A stretch of 24,382 nt of DNA from Prevotella sp. UBA6429 (GCA_002437285.1 DJOV01000061.1:1-24382); one strand, 5' to 3'; positions 1-7,500 are shown, counted from the first letter of the stretch. Numbers and translations: made by a program. Notes: a model not told the origin generated them from the sequence alone.

Positions 1-38
1 GCCGTGAGCTTGCTCACAAGGCCAAAGACGCAAACAGC

Positions 39-143
39 AGCATGAGCCCGTCAGGGCTTCCCGCACCCATGGGGTTTATATTGGTTTACATTCAGCCCAA
101 CGTAAGGAACCCATCACTCCAAATTCCGGAAGAGCCTGATTTT
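39..143. repeat. Direct repeat, copy 1
   Basis: This block begins AGCATGAGCCCGTCA and ends at the run CCGGAAGAGCCTGATTT. It reappears in the same orientation at 421-539 with scattered substitutions. The best-conserved part is CCCATCACTCCAAATTCCGG. A 23-base segment at its end (134-156) is also nearly repeated at 163-185, with 20 of 23 bases the same. I see no coding sense in it. Confidence 0.85.
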
Positions 144-184
144 TGCCGTATGCGCGTGTTGTGCCTGACTTTTGTCGCATGCGC

Positions 185-403
185 GGGCTGAAAGCCCAGT
201 GAGTACATAGCCCAGGGCAAGCGAAGCGGCGCCCTGGGTTGGCATGGCGACAGCAATCACGCCCTGTAAGGGCAAAAGTATTCATAATCAGTATGTTACA
301 CGACTATACTTTTGCCCCTTTAGGGCGCCGGCTCACGCACGCCATCTAACCCAGGGTGCCGCTTCGCTTGCCCTGGGCTATGTACTCACTGGCCTTTCAG
401 GCC
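185..403. repeat. Large interrupted inverted repeat (cruciform-forming)
   Basis: The left arm (about 191-248) contains GTGAGTACATAGCCCAGGGC and the right arm (about 341-395) contains its reverse complement, GCCCTGGGCTATGTACTCAC. A second nested pair lies inside: CGCCCTGTAAGGGCAAAAGTA (260-280) against TACTTTTGCCCCTTTAGGGCG (306-326). Only about 25 bases remain at the centre. Short palindromes such as GGGCTGAAAGCCC (185-197) sit at the outer edge, matched by GGCCTTTCAGGCC (391-403). The layout resembles REP/BIME-like or MITE-like non-coding elements. No transposase is present. Confidence 0.85.
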
Positions 404-450
404 GTCAAGCGACAAAGTCGAGCATGAGCCCGTCAAGCGACAAAGTCGAG
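403..450. repeat. Tandem 20-bp repeat, 28-bp period
   Basis: CGTCAAGCGACAAAGTCGAG occurs at 403-422 and again exactly at 431-450, separated by eight bases. Copy 1 of the long direct repeat (39-143) lacks this duplication, so the second copy appears to have gained it. Confidence 0.85.
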
Positions 451-539
451 TGCTTACCGCACCCCTGGGGTTTATATCGGTTTACATTCCACCCCAACAC
501 AAAGGTCCCATCACTCCAAATTCCGGAAGAGCCTGATTT
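421..539. repeat. Direct repeat, copy 2
   Basis: This is the second copy of the block at 39-143, on the other side of the large inverted repeat. It carries the extra 28-base unit described above. The two copies flanking an inverted repeat give the whole 39-540 region a modular, mobile-looking layout. The remaining bases up to 606 hold nothing I can identify. Confidence 0.85.
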
Positions 540-626
540 ATTTTTTGAGGGTATGTTTTCGTGAAAGCAAGTGCAATCTCTTCCCTGCAATTCCAAAATC
601 TAAATAGATGATAAATTCCTTTTGCT

Positions 627-661
627 TTTGTGCGAAAAGCTCATCGTTTTGTGTACTTTTG
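627..661 (+). promoter_or_regulatory. Bacteroidota-type promoter for the sensor kinase
   Basis: TACTTTTG at 654-661 fits the -7 consensus TAnnTTTG. A TTTG at 627-630 lies 23 bases upstream, slightly longer than the usual spacing, and could be the -33 element. Transcription would begin near 668, which places the ATG at 677 downstream and excludes the upstream in-frame ATG at 608 as a start. Confidence 0.55.
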
Positions 662-676
662 CAGAAAAATAGAACC

Positions 677-3154
677 ATGACCAAGACGAGTGTTCCCATA
701 AAAGTAGCGGTAGGCTATGCCATCATCATAGCCATCTTCGGCGTGGCCACCTGGATGGTCTATGGCAACACGCGCACCTTCATGCATATCAACCGCACGG
801 AGCAAGCCTTCACACAGCGCCGCGACATCATCGACAGCTTGGTCTACAGCTTCATGCAGATGAACAACCAGGAGCGCGCCATCTGCCTGGGCGATGTGGA
901 GCAGTGGGATGATTTCGAACGATCGCTCCACCGCACCATTGCCCTGTCCGAGCGCCTGCAGGCGGTGCTCACCAAGACCACCCAAGACCACAAGATTGAT
1001 TCGTTGCAATCACTCTTGCGCCTCAAGCGCGACAACACGCTTCTCATCATGCGCATGATGGCGCAAAATCACGATGACCGCTTTCTCGCCGAGAAGGTGA
1101 ACAGCCTGCACCAGGGCACCGACTCGGTGATCATCCATCCCAAGGCCGCAGAGGTGAAAGAGGACAAGGAGACCGTGTACGAGGTGGTGAAGAGCCGCAA
1201 GGGCTTCTTCGCCCGGCTGGCCGACGCCTTCAAGCGCCAGCATACCGACACGGTGAGCGTGACACAAAACCACCAGCAGCACAACGACTCCGTGCAGCAG
1301 CGCATCGACATAGCCCACGACGTGGCCAATGTACTGTCTGACATCGCCCAAAAAGACGTCTCGCAGAAGCGCTGGCAACGCATGAGGCTGCGTGAGCGTG
1401 AGCGCCAGCAGCAGCGCGTGAGCATCAGGGTCGCCGAGCAGACCGACGATCTGTTGCGCGACATACGCGGTGATGAGCGCAAGGCCAGGCAGGTAGCCTT
1501 TGAAAAGAACACCCTGGCACGGCGTGACGTGATGGCCAAGGTGGTGCTGCTGGCCATCGTGTCGCTCCTGTCAGCCTGTGTGCTCGTCTACTTCGTGTGG
1601 CGAGACGTCAAACGGGCGCAGCGCGACCGAGAGCGTCTCCGCGACGCCAAGGACAAGACCGAGCGCCTCATGGCGCAGCGTGAACGGCTGATGCTCACCA
1701 TCACCCACGACATCAAGGCTCCGGCAGCCTCCATCTCCGGTTTCACTACGCTGCTGTCGGAGCGGGTGGCCGATGACGCCCAGGCAACTTCGTTCACCCA
1801 CAACATCAACGCCTCGGCCACTCACCTGCTACGTCTCGTCAATGCGTTGCTCGACTATCACAGTCTGGAGAGTGGCCGGGTGGAGGTGCGCGCCACCACG
1901 TTCAGCCCTGCTCGCCTGTTGGAAGAGAGCGTGGACGCCATCCGTCCGCAGGCCACCGCGAAAGGCTTGCGGGTGACTTGCAACACCAGCGGGTGCTTGC
2001 AGCGTCTCCTCAAGGCCGACGCTTTCCGCATCAAGCAGATAGTGGACAACCTCTTGAGCAATGCCTGCAAGTACACGTCGGAAGGCGGCATCACCGTCAA
2101 GGCTTGCACCACCGGCGACCGACTCGTGGTCAGTGTGGCCGACACCGGTTGCGGCATGACCGATGAGGAGACGCGCCGCGTCTTCAACGCTTTTACTCGC
2201 CTGCGCGGGGCGCAGGGTACGGAGGGCGTGGGGTTGGGGCTTTCCATCGTCCAGGAACTGGTGACCTTGCTCCATGGCGACATACACGTCACGTCGGCGA
2301 AGGGCCGTGGCACCACGTTCCGGCTGTCGGTCCCTGTGGAGCCCGTCAATGGGAATGAGCCGCAGCCCGCCACTACGGCTCCCGCTCCCCGTCCGATGCG
2401 GCAGGCGGTCACGGCACCCGCCATCACGCTGACGGACATCCTTGTGCTCGATGACGATCCGCTTCAGCGCCAGTTGCTCCAGGAGATGCTTCGGCGGCTT
2501 GTCCCTGCAAGTTGCACCATCACGCTCTGCCAGTGGGCCGAAGACCTGTTGCGCCGGGTGGAAAGGCACCACCCGTCGGTGTGTCTGGTCGATGTGGAGA
2601 TGCCCGACATGAGCGGGACGGAAGTGGCGCGGCGCATCGGGGCGCATGACGGCATGCGCATCGTGGCCATGACGGCACACGACGCAAGCATCATGCCACA
2701 ACTCAAGGAGGCAGGCTTCGACGACTGCCTGTTCAAGCCCATCAGCATGGAGCGCTTGGCCATGGCACTCGGTCTCCCTGCCGATGCCACGGTCCCTGAT
2801 ACCCACGGGGACAGCGCAGGCACCTGTGACCTGTCTGCCCTCACGGCGTTTGCTTCGGGCGACCAGGAGGCCGAGCGTGAGATACTCCATAGTTTCGCGC
2901 AGGAATTGAAAGGGCATATCCACATGCTTGAGACGGTGCTCTCCACCTCCGACCGTAAGCAGGCGGCACATGTGGGGCACAAGGCCTTGCCCCTGATGAC
3001 GCTCATCGGCGCCCGTTGTGTGCCTCAGCTGCAAGCCCTGTCGCCCGAGCATGTCGGCGAGTTGGCCGACGGTCTCTTCCTCGATACGGTCCGCAAGGTG
3101 ATTGATGACCTGCGCGCGGTCTTGCAGAAGGTGGAGGACACAAATGGCGGATAG
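677..3154 (+). CDS. Hybrid sensor histidine kinase with receiver and HPt domains
   Basis: This 825-residue inner-membrane kinase is built for a multistep phosphorelay. A first transmembrane helix lies near residues 9-30 and a second near 284-308. The region between them is long, very charged and coiled-coil-like, and is the likely sensor. The kinase core has the H-box with His344, an N-box (Asn458/Asn462), a G1 box at Asp489 and a G2 box at Gly517. The receiver domain has acidic residues 592-594, phospho-acceptor Asp639, Thr666 and Lys687. The C-terminus is an HPt domain with His768 in GHKALPL. No DNA-binding output domain is fused, so this is not the AraC-type hybrid that governs many polysaccharide loci, and its final response regulator is not in the window. 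The start at 677 is chosen because an earlier ATG at 608 lies before the promoter. The signal sensed is unknown. Confidence 0.93.
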   Translation: MTKTSVPIKVAVGYAIIIAIFGVATWMVYGNTRTFMHINRTEQAFTQRRDIIDSLVYSFMQMNNQERAICLGDVEQWDDFERSLHRTIALSERLQAVLTKTTQDHKIDSLQSLLRLKRDNTLLIMRMMAQNHDDRFLAEKVNSLHQGTDSVIIHPKAAEVKEDKETVYEVVKSRKGFFARLADAFKRQHTDTVSVTQNHQQHNDSVQQRIDIAHDVANVLSDIAQKDVSQKRWQRMRLRERERQQQRVSIRVAEQTDDLLRDIRGDERKARQVAFEKNTLARRDVMAKVVLLAIVSLLSACVLVYFVWRDVKRAQRDRERLRDAKDKTERLMAQRERLMLTITHDIKAPAASISGFTTLLSERVADDAQATSFTHNINASATHLLRLVNALLDYHSLESGRVEVRATTFSPARLLEESVDAIRPQATAKGLRVTCNTSGCLQRLLKADAFRIKQIVDNLLSNACKYTSEGGITVKACTTGDRLVVSVADTGCGMTDEETRRVFNAFTRLRGAQGTEGVGLGLSIVQELVTLLHGDIHVTSAKGRGTTFRLSVPVEPVNGNEPQPATTAPAPRPMRQAVTAPAITLTDILVLDDDPLQRQLLQEMLRRLVPASCTITLCQWAEDLLRRVERHHPSVCLVDVEMPDMSGTEVARRIGAHDGMRIVAMTAHDASIMPQLKEAGFDDCLFKPISMERLAMALGLPADATVPDTHGDSAGTCDLSALTAFASGDQEAEREILHSFAQELKGHIHMLETVLSTSDRKQAAHVGHKALPLMTLIGARCVPQLQALSPEHVGELADGLFLDTVRKVIDDLRAVLQKVEDTNGG

Positions 3155-3220
3155 GCGCTCCATAAGGTTAATATGCGTTAAATATAAGATGAAGCGTGAT
3201 GACGTATGGCGTGAAAGCCG

Positions 3221-3228
3221 TATCTTTG
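3221..3228 (+). promoter_or_regulatory. TAnnTTTG -7 element
   Basis: TATCTTTG matches the Bacteroidota -7 consensus and lies 19 bases before the next start codon. I see no good TTTG at the -33 distance. It suggests that the following gene has its own transcript, separate from the kinase. Confidence 0.5.
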
Positions 3229-3247
3229 AAACAAGAAACATGCTAAG

Positions 3248-3895
3248 ATGAACATACCGCTACGCTTGGCCTTCTTATGGGCCATCACCCTGTTTGCCCT
3301 CACGGGCAAGGCGCAGGCCGACTCCACACAACAGCGCACAATGGCTTTCGCCGACTATCGGCCCGCTGTGGTGACGCTCACCACGGGCAAGGTGGTCACG
3401 GCGGCACAGGCCAACGTGTTCCTGAAGGGCAGCGTGCTGGTCTACCGCAATCCGCAAGGGCGTGTCATGGAGGCCAACCGCAAGACGGTCAGGAGCGTCG
3501 ACTTCAAGGACCGGCACTATGAGCGCATCGATTCCATGCTCTATGAGCGCATTGACACGGTGGGCGACAACGCCCTCTACTGTGCCACCTACATCGACAT
3601 GGTCTCGCTTCGACAGCAGATTCTGAACGGACGCGACATGACCGACATGCAGGTCAACTCGCTCATGCTCAGCTCCACGGCCATCACCCTCAACGAGGGC
3701 GACCTCGACCTGCCTTACACGCATGTCTACTATTATCGCTACCGTGGCAAGTGGTTGCGCGTGCATGAGCGTGACATCGACCACGCCTTGCCCCGCACGA
3801 AACGCGATGCCTACAAGGTGGCACTCGCCATGCCCGGCTTCTCGTGGAGCGACCCGCGCAGTCTGATGGAGCTTCTGCGCGCCATCAGCGACTGA
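3248..3895 (+). CDS. Secreted protein of unknown function
   Basis: The 215-residue product has a clear signal peptide: a short basic start, a hydrophobic core (residues 7-19) and a likely cleavage after AQA at residue 24. The mature part begins with a stretch that looks like a small beta-rich unit (residues 33-75, containing VVTLTTGKVV and a following GSVLVYRN). A more acidic, mixed segment follows, with repeated YERID sequences near residues 95-105 and a tyrosine-rich THVYYYRYRG near 162-171. I do not recognise the family. It is probably periplasmic or outer-membrane-associated. The gap to the next gene is 51 bases without an obvious terminator, so it may be cotranscribed with the sigma-factor genes. 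Confidence 0.7.
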   Translation: MNIPLRLAFLWAITLFALTGKAQADSTQQRTMAFADYRPAVVTLTTGKVVTAAQANVFLKGSVLVYRNPQGRVMEANRKTVRSVDFKDRHYERIDSMLYERIDTVGDNALYCATYIDMVSLRQQILNGRDMTDMQVNSLMLSSTAITLNEGDLDLPYTHVYYYRYRGKWLRVHERDIDHALPRTKRDAYKVALAMPGFSWSDPRSLMELLRAISD

Positions 3896-3946
3896 TGACA
3901 GCCCTTCCACCTCCATTTGCTCACACACCTACTCATAACTATAGTC

Positions 3947-4144
3947 ATGCAAAACATCACCGATTATCGCAACCTGATACTGAAAGCGCTGCTCGCAGCC
4001 TCTGACGACGACGGCCGGCCGCGCCTCACCGAAGAAGAGGCCAAGCGCCTGTCCAAGGAGTTCTCCGACGAGGAACTGGCTTTCGGCATGGACTACAACA
4101 CGCCCGAGGAAGTGGCCGACATGCTCCTCGACGCCGACTTGTGA
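3947..4144 (+). CDS. Small acidic protein upstream of a sigma factor
   Basis: This 65-residue protein begins MQNITDYRNLILKALL and is rich in Asp and Glu (about 17 acidic against 7 basic residues). It is predicted to be largely helical, cytoplasmic and without a membrane segment. I do not recognise the family. The ATG at 3947 is preferred to an in-frame TTG at 3917 because the added residues are not typical of a protein start. It ends 35 bases before the sigma-factor start, so the two are very likely cotranscribed. A role in controlling that sigma factor is possible from position alone, but nothing in the sequence proves it. Confidence 0.65.
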   Translation: MQNITDYRNLILKALLAASDDDGRPRLTEEEAKRLSKEFSDEELAFGMDYNTPEEVADMLLDADL

Positions 4145-4179
4145 CACTCCCCCTTGTAACCACCTTAACCCCACCGATT

Positions 4180-4902
4180 ATGAATGAAAAGAAATCCATA
4201 GACACTTATCTCAACGAGATCGGACAGGAGAAGCTCCTCACCGATGCCGAGGAGCGGCAACTGGCCGAACGCATCCAGCAGGGCGACAGCCGCGCGCTGG
4301 ACCGCCTGACCACCGCCAACCTCACCTTCGTGGTCTCGCTGGCCCACCAGTATGCAGGCTGTGGCCTGCCCACCGAAGATCTCATCAGCGAGGGCAACAT
4401 CGCCATGCTGCGCGCCGCCGCCAAGTTTGACGGCAGTCGTGGCAAGCGCTTCGTGACCTTCGCCGCGCCCTACATCCGCGATGCCATGCGCCAAGCCATC
4501 GAGCAGCAGACGGGTCTATACCGCGTGCCGCGCGACGCCGGCGATACAAACACCGAGCGCCGCCGTAGCCGTGCGCTCTCCATCGACGCCCCCGTGGGTG
4601 GCAGCCAGGACCTGAGCCTTGGCCGCGTGGTGGCCAATCCGCACGCCGCCGACCCCGGACAGCTCCTGGAGGAGGGGGCTCTCGTCGAGGAACTGCAACG
4701 CCTGGTGACACGCCTTGAGGGGCGCGAGCAGCGTGTGGCTGCTTGCCTCTACGGTGTGGGCACCGCGCCCCTCACCATGGCCGAGACCGCCCAGCAGATG
4801 GGCCTCAAGCGCGAACGTGTGCGCCAGATACGCGACAAGGCAGTGCGCCAGCTCTGCCGCATGACCACGAGTAAGGACCTCCGTCATTATCTGAAGCGAT
4901 GA
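4180..4902 (+). CDS. Short sigma-70 family factor lacking domain 3
   Basis: The 240-residue protein should bind core RNA polymerase and direct it to promoters. It starts with a region 1.2-like segment (DTYLNEIGQEKLL, residues 8-20). Region 2 spans about residues 38-112 and includes ANLTFVVSLAHQY and DLISEGNIAMLRAAAKFD. Residues 130-155 (SIDAPVGG...VVANP) resemble the region 3.2 finger of the primary factor. A helix-turn-helix of region 4 lies near 196-226 (MAETAQQMGLKRERVRQIRDKA). The primary sigma factor of this phylum, about 287 residues, has a further domain 3 of about 45 residues between regions 2 and 3.2, which is missing here. The ATG at 4180 is chosen over an upstream GTG at 4141. It is an alternative sigma factor, not RpoD. 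Its promoter target is unknown. Confidence 0.85.
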   Translation: MNEKKSIDTYLNEIGQEKLLTDAEERQLAERIQQGDSRALDRLTTANLTFVVSLAHQYAGCGLPTEDLISEGNIAMLRAAAKFDGSRGKRFVTFAAPYIRDAMRQAIEQQTGLYRVPRDAGDTNTERRRSRALSIDAPVGGSQDLSLGRVVANPHAADPGQLLEEGALVEELQRLVTRLEGREQRVAACLYGVGTAPLTMAETAQQMGLKRERVRQIRDKAVRQLCRMTTSKDLRHYLKR

Positions 4903-5447
4903 GATACATGCTCCTTTCCGACATCCACGGTTCGCTGCCCCGCCTGCGCCGTGCGCTCGACTTCTACAAGGCCCAGCGCTGTGACATGCTGCTGCTCATG
5001 GGCGACATCCTCAACTATGGTCCACGCAACGGGGTGCCTGAGGGCCTCGATGCGCCAGGCATCGCCCAGGCGCTCAACGCCATGGCCGATGACATTGTGG
5101 CCGTCCGTGGCAACTGCGACTCGGAGGTCGACCAAATGCTCCTCCAGTTTCCCATCCTCTCGACCTATACCGTCCTTGTGGATGAGGGGCGTCGCATCTT
5201 GCTCACCCACGGACACGTCTACAACAAGGAGACGCTACCTCCGGGGCGCTTCGATGCCGTGGTCTACGGCCACACGCATCTCTGGGAGCTCACCGAGCGA
5301 GAGGACCACAGCGTGATATGCAACACGGGCTCCATCACCTTCCCAAAGGGTGGCAACCCGCCCACACTCGGCATCATGGCCGACGGCAGGATCACCGTCT
5401 ACAACTTCGACACTCTGAAGCCACTCGCGTCACTGGCCCTGCGCTAA
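4899..5447 (+). CDS. YfcE/MJ0936-like metallophosphoesterase
   Basis: This 182-residue protein has all metal-binding motifs of the calcineurin-like phosphoesterases: D8-x-H10, G35-D36, the GNCD motif at 71-74, H104/H106 and GHTH at 124-127. These bind two divalent metal ions. YfcE-type enzymes hydrolyse phosphodiesters in vitro and their natural substrates are mostly unsettled. There is no signal peptide, so it is cytoplasmic. Its ATG overlaps the TGA of the sigma-factor gene (ATGA), which indicates translational coupling and an operon. Length is typical of the family. Confidence 0.9.
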   Translation: MRYMLLSDIHGSLPRLRRALDFYKAQRCDMLLLMGDILNYGPRNGVPEGLDAPGIAQALNAMADDIVAVRGNCDSEVDQMLLQFPILSTYTVLVDEGRRILLTHGHVYNKETLPPGRFDAVVYGHTHLWELTEREDHSVICNTGSITFPKGGNPPTLGIMADGRITVYNFDTLKPLASLALR

Positions 5448-5504
5448 AGCGCCAACTCATCAATGGACAATTAACTTCTTACCAACCATCTAAAACCTTC
5501 AAGG

Positions 5505-6059
5505 ATGCGCAAAATCACAATCAAAGCCGTCATAGCCCTCGCAGTGGGGGGCTTGACATTGAGTTCATGCATCGGTTCGTTCGGACTGACCAACAGTGTG
5601 CTCAACTGGAACAAGAAGCTCAGCAGCAGCAAGTTTCTCAACGAATTGGTATTCATCGTCATCAGTCCGGCCTACGCTGTCTGCAGTGTGGTAGACTTGT
5701 TTGTGCTCAACACCGTGGAGTTTTGGACGGGCAACAAGCTCGTGGCCCATGTCGGCGAGACAAAGAACGTGATGGGCAAGGACGGCCGCATGTATGCCGT
5801 GAAGACCCTGAAGAATGGGTATGAGATCACCAATCCCGATGGCGAGGTGTCTTATTTGGTCTACAACAAAAAGGAGAAGAGCTGGAACTATAAGGACGAC
5901 AACGGCTCCTTACGGGAGTTGTTCCGCTTCAATGAGGACGGCACCATCCAGGCCACGCTGCCCAATGGCAAGAAGATGAACGTGACGCCCGACCAGGCTG
6001 GCCTGTTCCAGGTGAAGATGGCTGTGCAGGATGGCGTCTACTTCGCCTCAGCGCGATAG
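5505..6059 (+). CDS. DUF3332-like lipoprotein
   Basis: The 184-residue product begins with a basic stretch and a hydrophobic helix ending in the lipobox LSSC, so Cys22 is the likely lipidated residue. A second hydrophobic segment lies near residues 46-68 (FLNELVFIVISPAYAVCSVVDLFVLN). The remaining beta-rich part contains MGKDGRMYAVKTLKNGYEI and a YKDDNG/NEDGTIQATLPNGK region. The layout fits the DUF3332 family of small Bacteroidota lipoproteins, whose function is not known. It follows the phosphodiesterase by 57 bases and may belong to the same transcript. Two hairpins after its stop codon may end it. Confidence 0.8.
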   Translation: MRKITIKAVIALAVGGLTLSSCIGSFGLTNSVLNWNKKLSSSKFLNELVFIVISPAYAVCSVVDLFVLNTVEFWTGNKLVAHVGETKNVMGKDGRMYAVKTLKNGYEITNPDGEVSYLVYNKKEKSWNYKDDNGSLRELFRFNEDGTIQATLPNGKKMNVTPDQAGLFQVKMAVQDGVYFASAR

Positions 6060-6087
6060 GCTTCTCCGCAGCGCCACTTATGCTTCG

Positions 6088-6135
6088 GTCCGCATGACGA
6101 GCAACAGGCCTTTTCTGGTTGTTGGTCATGCGGAC
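6088..6135. other. Inverted repeat after the lipoprotein gene
   Basis: GTCCGCATGAC (6088-6098) and GTCATGCGGAC (6125-6135) are perfect 11-base inverted arms around a 26-base loop that has some pairing of its own (GCAACAG with CTGGTTGTTG). It lacks a following T-run, so it is not a canonical intrinsic terminator. Confidence 0.7.
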
Positions 6136-6145
6136 TGATTGTTTC

Positions 6146-6198
6146 TCATGATTTTCGGTCGGAAAGTTTGCCGACAAACTTCCGGCCAAAAATCATGA
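6146..6198. other. Long imperfect hairpin, possible bidirectional terminator
   Basis: Arms at 6146-6169 and 6176-6198 form about 22 pairs with one or two bulges around a CCGA loop. The outer stem joins TCATGATTTT with AAAAATCATGA, which gives T-rich and A-rich flanks on both strands. That would suit termination in either direction, although a proper U-run after the stem is missing. The rest of 6060-6294 holds nothing else that I can identify. Confidence 0.65.
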
Positions 6199-6294
6199 CA
6201 ATGCAAGCAGCGTGCACAACCGGCCTAAGTCTGCCTGGGGAAAAAACGCGATAACATAGTCGGGACAAATGTGCCACTTCTCATATATTATGAT

Positions 6295-6302
6295 TACCTT
6301 TG
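6295..6302 (+). promoter_or_regulatory. TAnnTTTG -7 element before glycerate kinase
   Basis: TACCTTTG fits the -7 consensus and lies 49 bases before the start codon. No clear -33 TTTG is visible. It follows the two hairpins and so probably starts a new transcript. Confidence 0.5.
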
Positions 6303-6351
6303 CCATGTGCCATCCGCCCCATGACGGGCGGGGCAAGCCAAACCGCTAGAC

Positions 6352-7455
6352 ATGAAGATTCTATTAGCCATCGACTCCTTCAAGGGCTGCCTCACCTCCG
6401 CTGAGGCTGAGGCTGCCGCCATGCAGGGCCTGCAAGAGGCCCTGCCCGATGCCCAACTGGTCGCCGTGCCCGCCTCTGACGGCGGCGAAGGCATGGTCGA
6501 CGCCTTTGTGGCCGCCACAGGGGGCCAGCACATCCCCGTCCGCACACACGACGCCCTGATGCGTCACGTCGAGGCCAACTATGGTCTTCTGCCCGACGGC
6601 ACGGCTGTGGTGGAGGTGGCCCAGGCTTGCGGCCTGGCTCGCCTCACCGCCGAGGAACGCCGTCCGCTGCTCGCCACCAGTTACGGTGTGGGCGAAATCA
6701 TCGCCACTGCCGTCGAGCGTGGATGCCGCCACTTTGTGGTGGGACTGGGCGGCACCGCCACGAGCGACGCTGGCCTGGGCATGCTCCGCGCCCTTGTCGA
6801 CCGCCTGGCACCACACGGCACACTCGACGACGTCCTGCGGGGACTCCTCAGCCAGTGTGTGTTCACCTTGGCCTGCGACGTCACCAATCCCCTGTGTGGC
6901 CCACAGGGTGCCGCAGCCGTCTTCGGCCCACAGAAGGGCGCCACACCCGACATGGTGGCCCAGCTCGACCGCCGTGCCGCACACTTTGCGCGCATCGCCG
7001 CCCGTCACTTCGGTCACGACTGTTCGACCCGGCCGGGAGCAGGCGCCGCCGGGGGCTTGGGCTACGCCTTCATGCAGTGTCTGGGCGCACGGGCTGAGTC
7101 GGGGGCGCGCCTGCTGTTGCGCCTGGCCCGTTTTGACACGATGCTCCGTGGGGCCGACGTTGTGGTTACGGGCGAGGGATCGTCAGACGCGCAGACCCTC
7201 ATGGGCAAGTTTCCGCAGGAGGTGCTTGCGGTGTGTCAGCAACAGGGCGTACCCGTGTGGCTCGTTGCCGGACGGGTGGCCGACACCGACAAGCTCACCG
7301 CTGCCGGTTTCGCCCAGGTGGCCTGCATCAATCCGCCTGGACTGCCACTGGCAGAGGCCATGCGCCCCGACATGGCCAAAGCCCACCTCGCGGCCACCGT
7401 GCGACGCCTGGCCGAGGGGCATCAGCGACAGTTGGGTCAAAAATCCAAGATATAA
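6352..7455 (+). CDS. Glycerate kinase (type I, GlxK/GarK-like)
   Basis: This 367-residue cytoplasmic enzyme phosphorylates D-glycerate with ATP; related enzymes produce 2-phosphoglycerate, feeding glycolysis. Family signatures run through the whole length: IDSFKGCLTS at residues 8-17, SDGGEGMVDAF at 42-52, a GLGGTATSDAGLGML loop, ACDVTNPLCGPQGA, PGAGAAGGLGYAF, and GEGSSDAQTLMGK near the C-terminus. The last motif usually reads GEGR-x-D; here Ser replaces the Arg. Length is close to the usual 370-380. The ATG at 6352 is the only plausible start. The gene is separated from its neighbours by promoter-like sequences, so it is probably a single-gene unit, not part of the pectin cluster. Confidence 0.93.
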   Translation: MKILLAIDSFKGCLTSAEAEAAAMQGLQEALPDAQLVAVPASDGGEGMVDAFVAATGGQHIPVRTHDALMRHVEANYGLLPDGTAVVEVAQACGLARLTAEERRPLLATSYGVGEIIATAVERGCRHFVVGLGGTATSDAGLGMLRALVDRLAPHGTLDDVLRGLLSQCVFTLACDVTNPLCGPQGAAAVFGPQKGATPDMVAQLDRRAAHFARIAARHFGHDCSTRPGAGAAGGLGYAFMQCLGARAESGARLLLRLARFDTMLRGADVVVTGEGSSDAQTLMGKFPQEVLAVCQQQGVPVWLVAGRVADTDKLTAAGFAQVACINPPGLPLAEAMRPDMAKAHLAATVRRLAEGHQRQLGQKSKI

Positions 7456-7492
7456 AATCAAAATTCACAAGACACGTTTCTAATAAAGCCTG

Positions 7493-7500
7493 TAACTTTG
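7493..7500 (+). promoter_or_regulatory. TAnnTTTG -7 element before GH28
   Basis: TAACTTTG fits the consensus exactly. Transcription would start near 7507. That rules out in-frame TTG and ATG codons at 7498 and 7504 and supports ATG 7543 as the start of the GH28 gene. Confidence 0.6.

Noticed and set aside
244..564. Open reading frame of 106 codons across the left-end repeats
   Set aside because: It reads straight through both arms of the inverted repeat and the tandem unit; the peptide has no domain, and such frames are typical artefacts of repeat elements.
1..606. CRISPR array
   Set aside because: The repeats are few, of different lengths and partly inverted, without regular spacers; no cas genes are nearby.
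608..676. Upstream in-frame start of the sensor kinase
   Set aside because: The -7 promoter element at 654-661 lies inside this extension, and the extra residues are not a credible membrane-protein start.
677..3154. Hybrid two-component regulator of the polysaccharide type (HTCS)
   Set aside because: It has no periplasmic propeller domain and no C-terminal AraC-type DNA-binding domain; it ends in an HPt domain.
1829..3241. Antisense open frame (470 codons) opposite the sensor kinase
   Set aside because: It covers the kinase, receiver and HPt motifs that are intact on the + strand.
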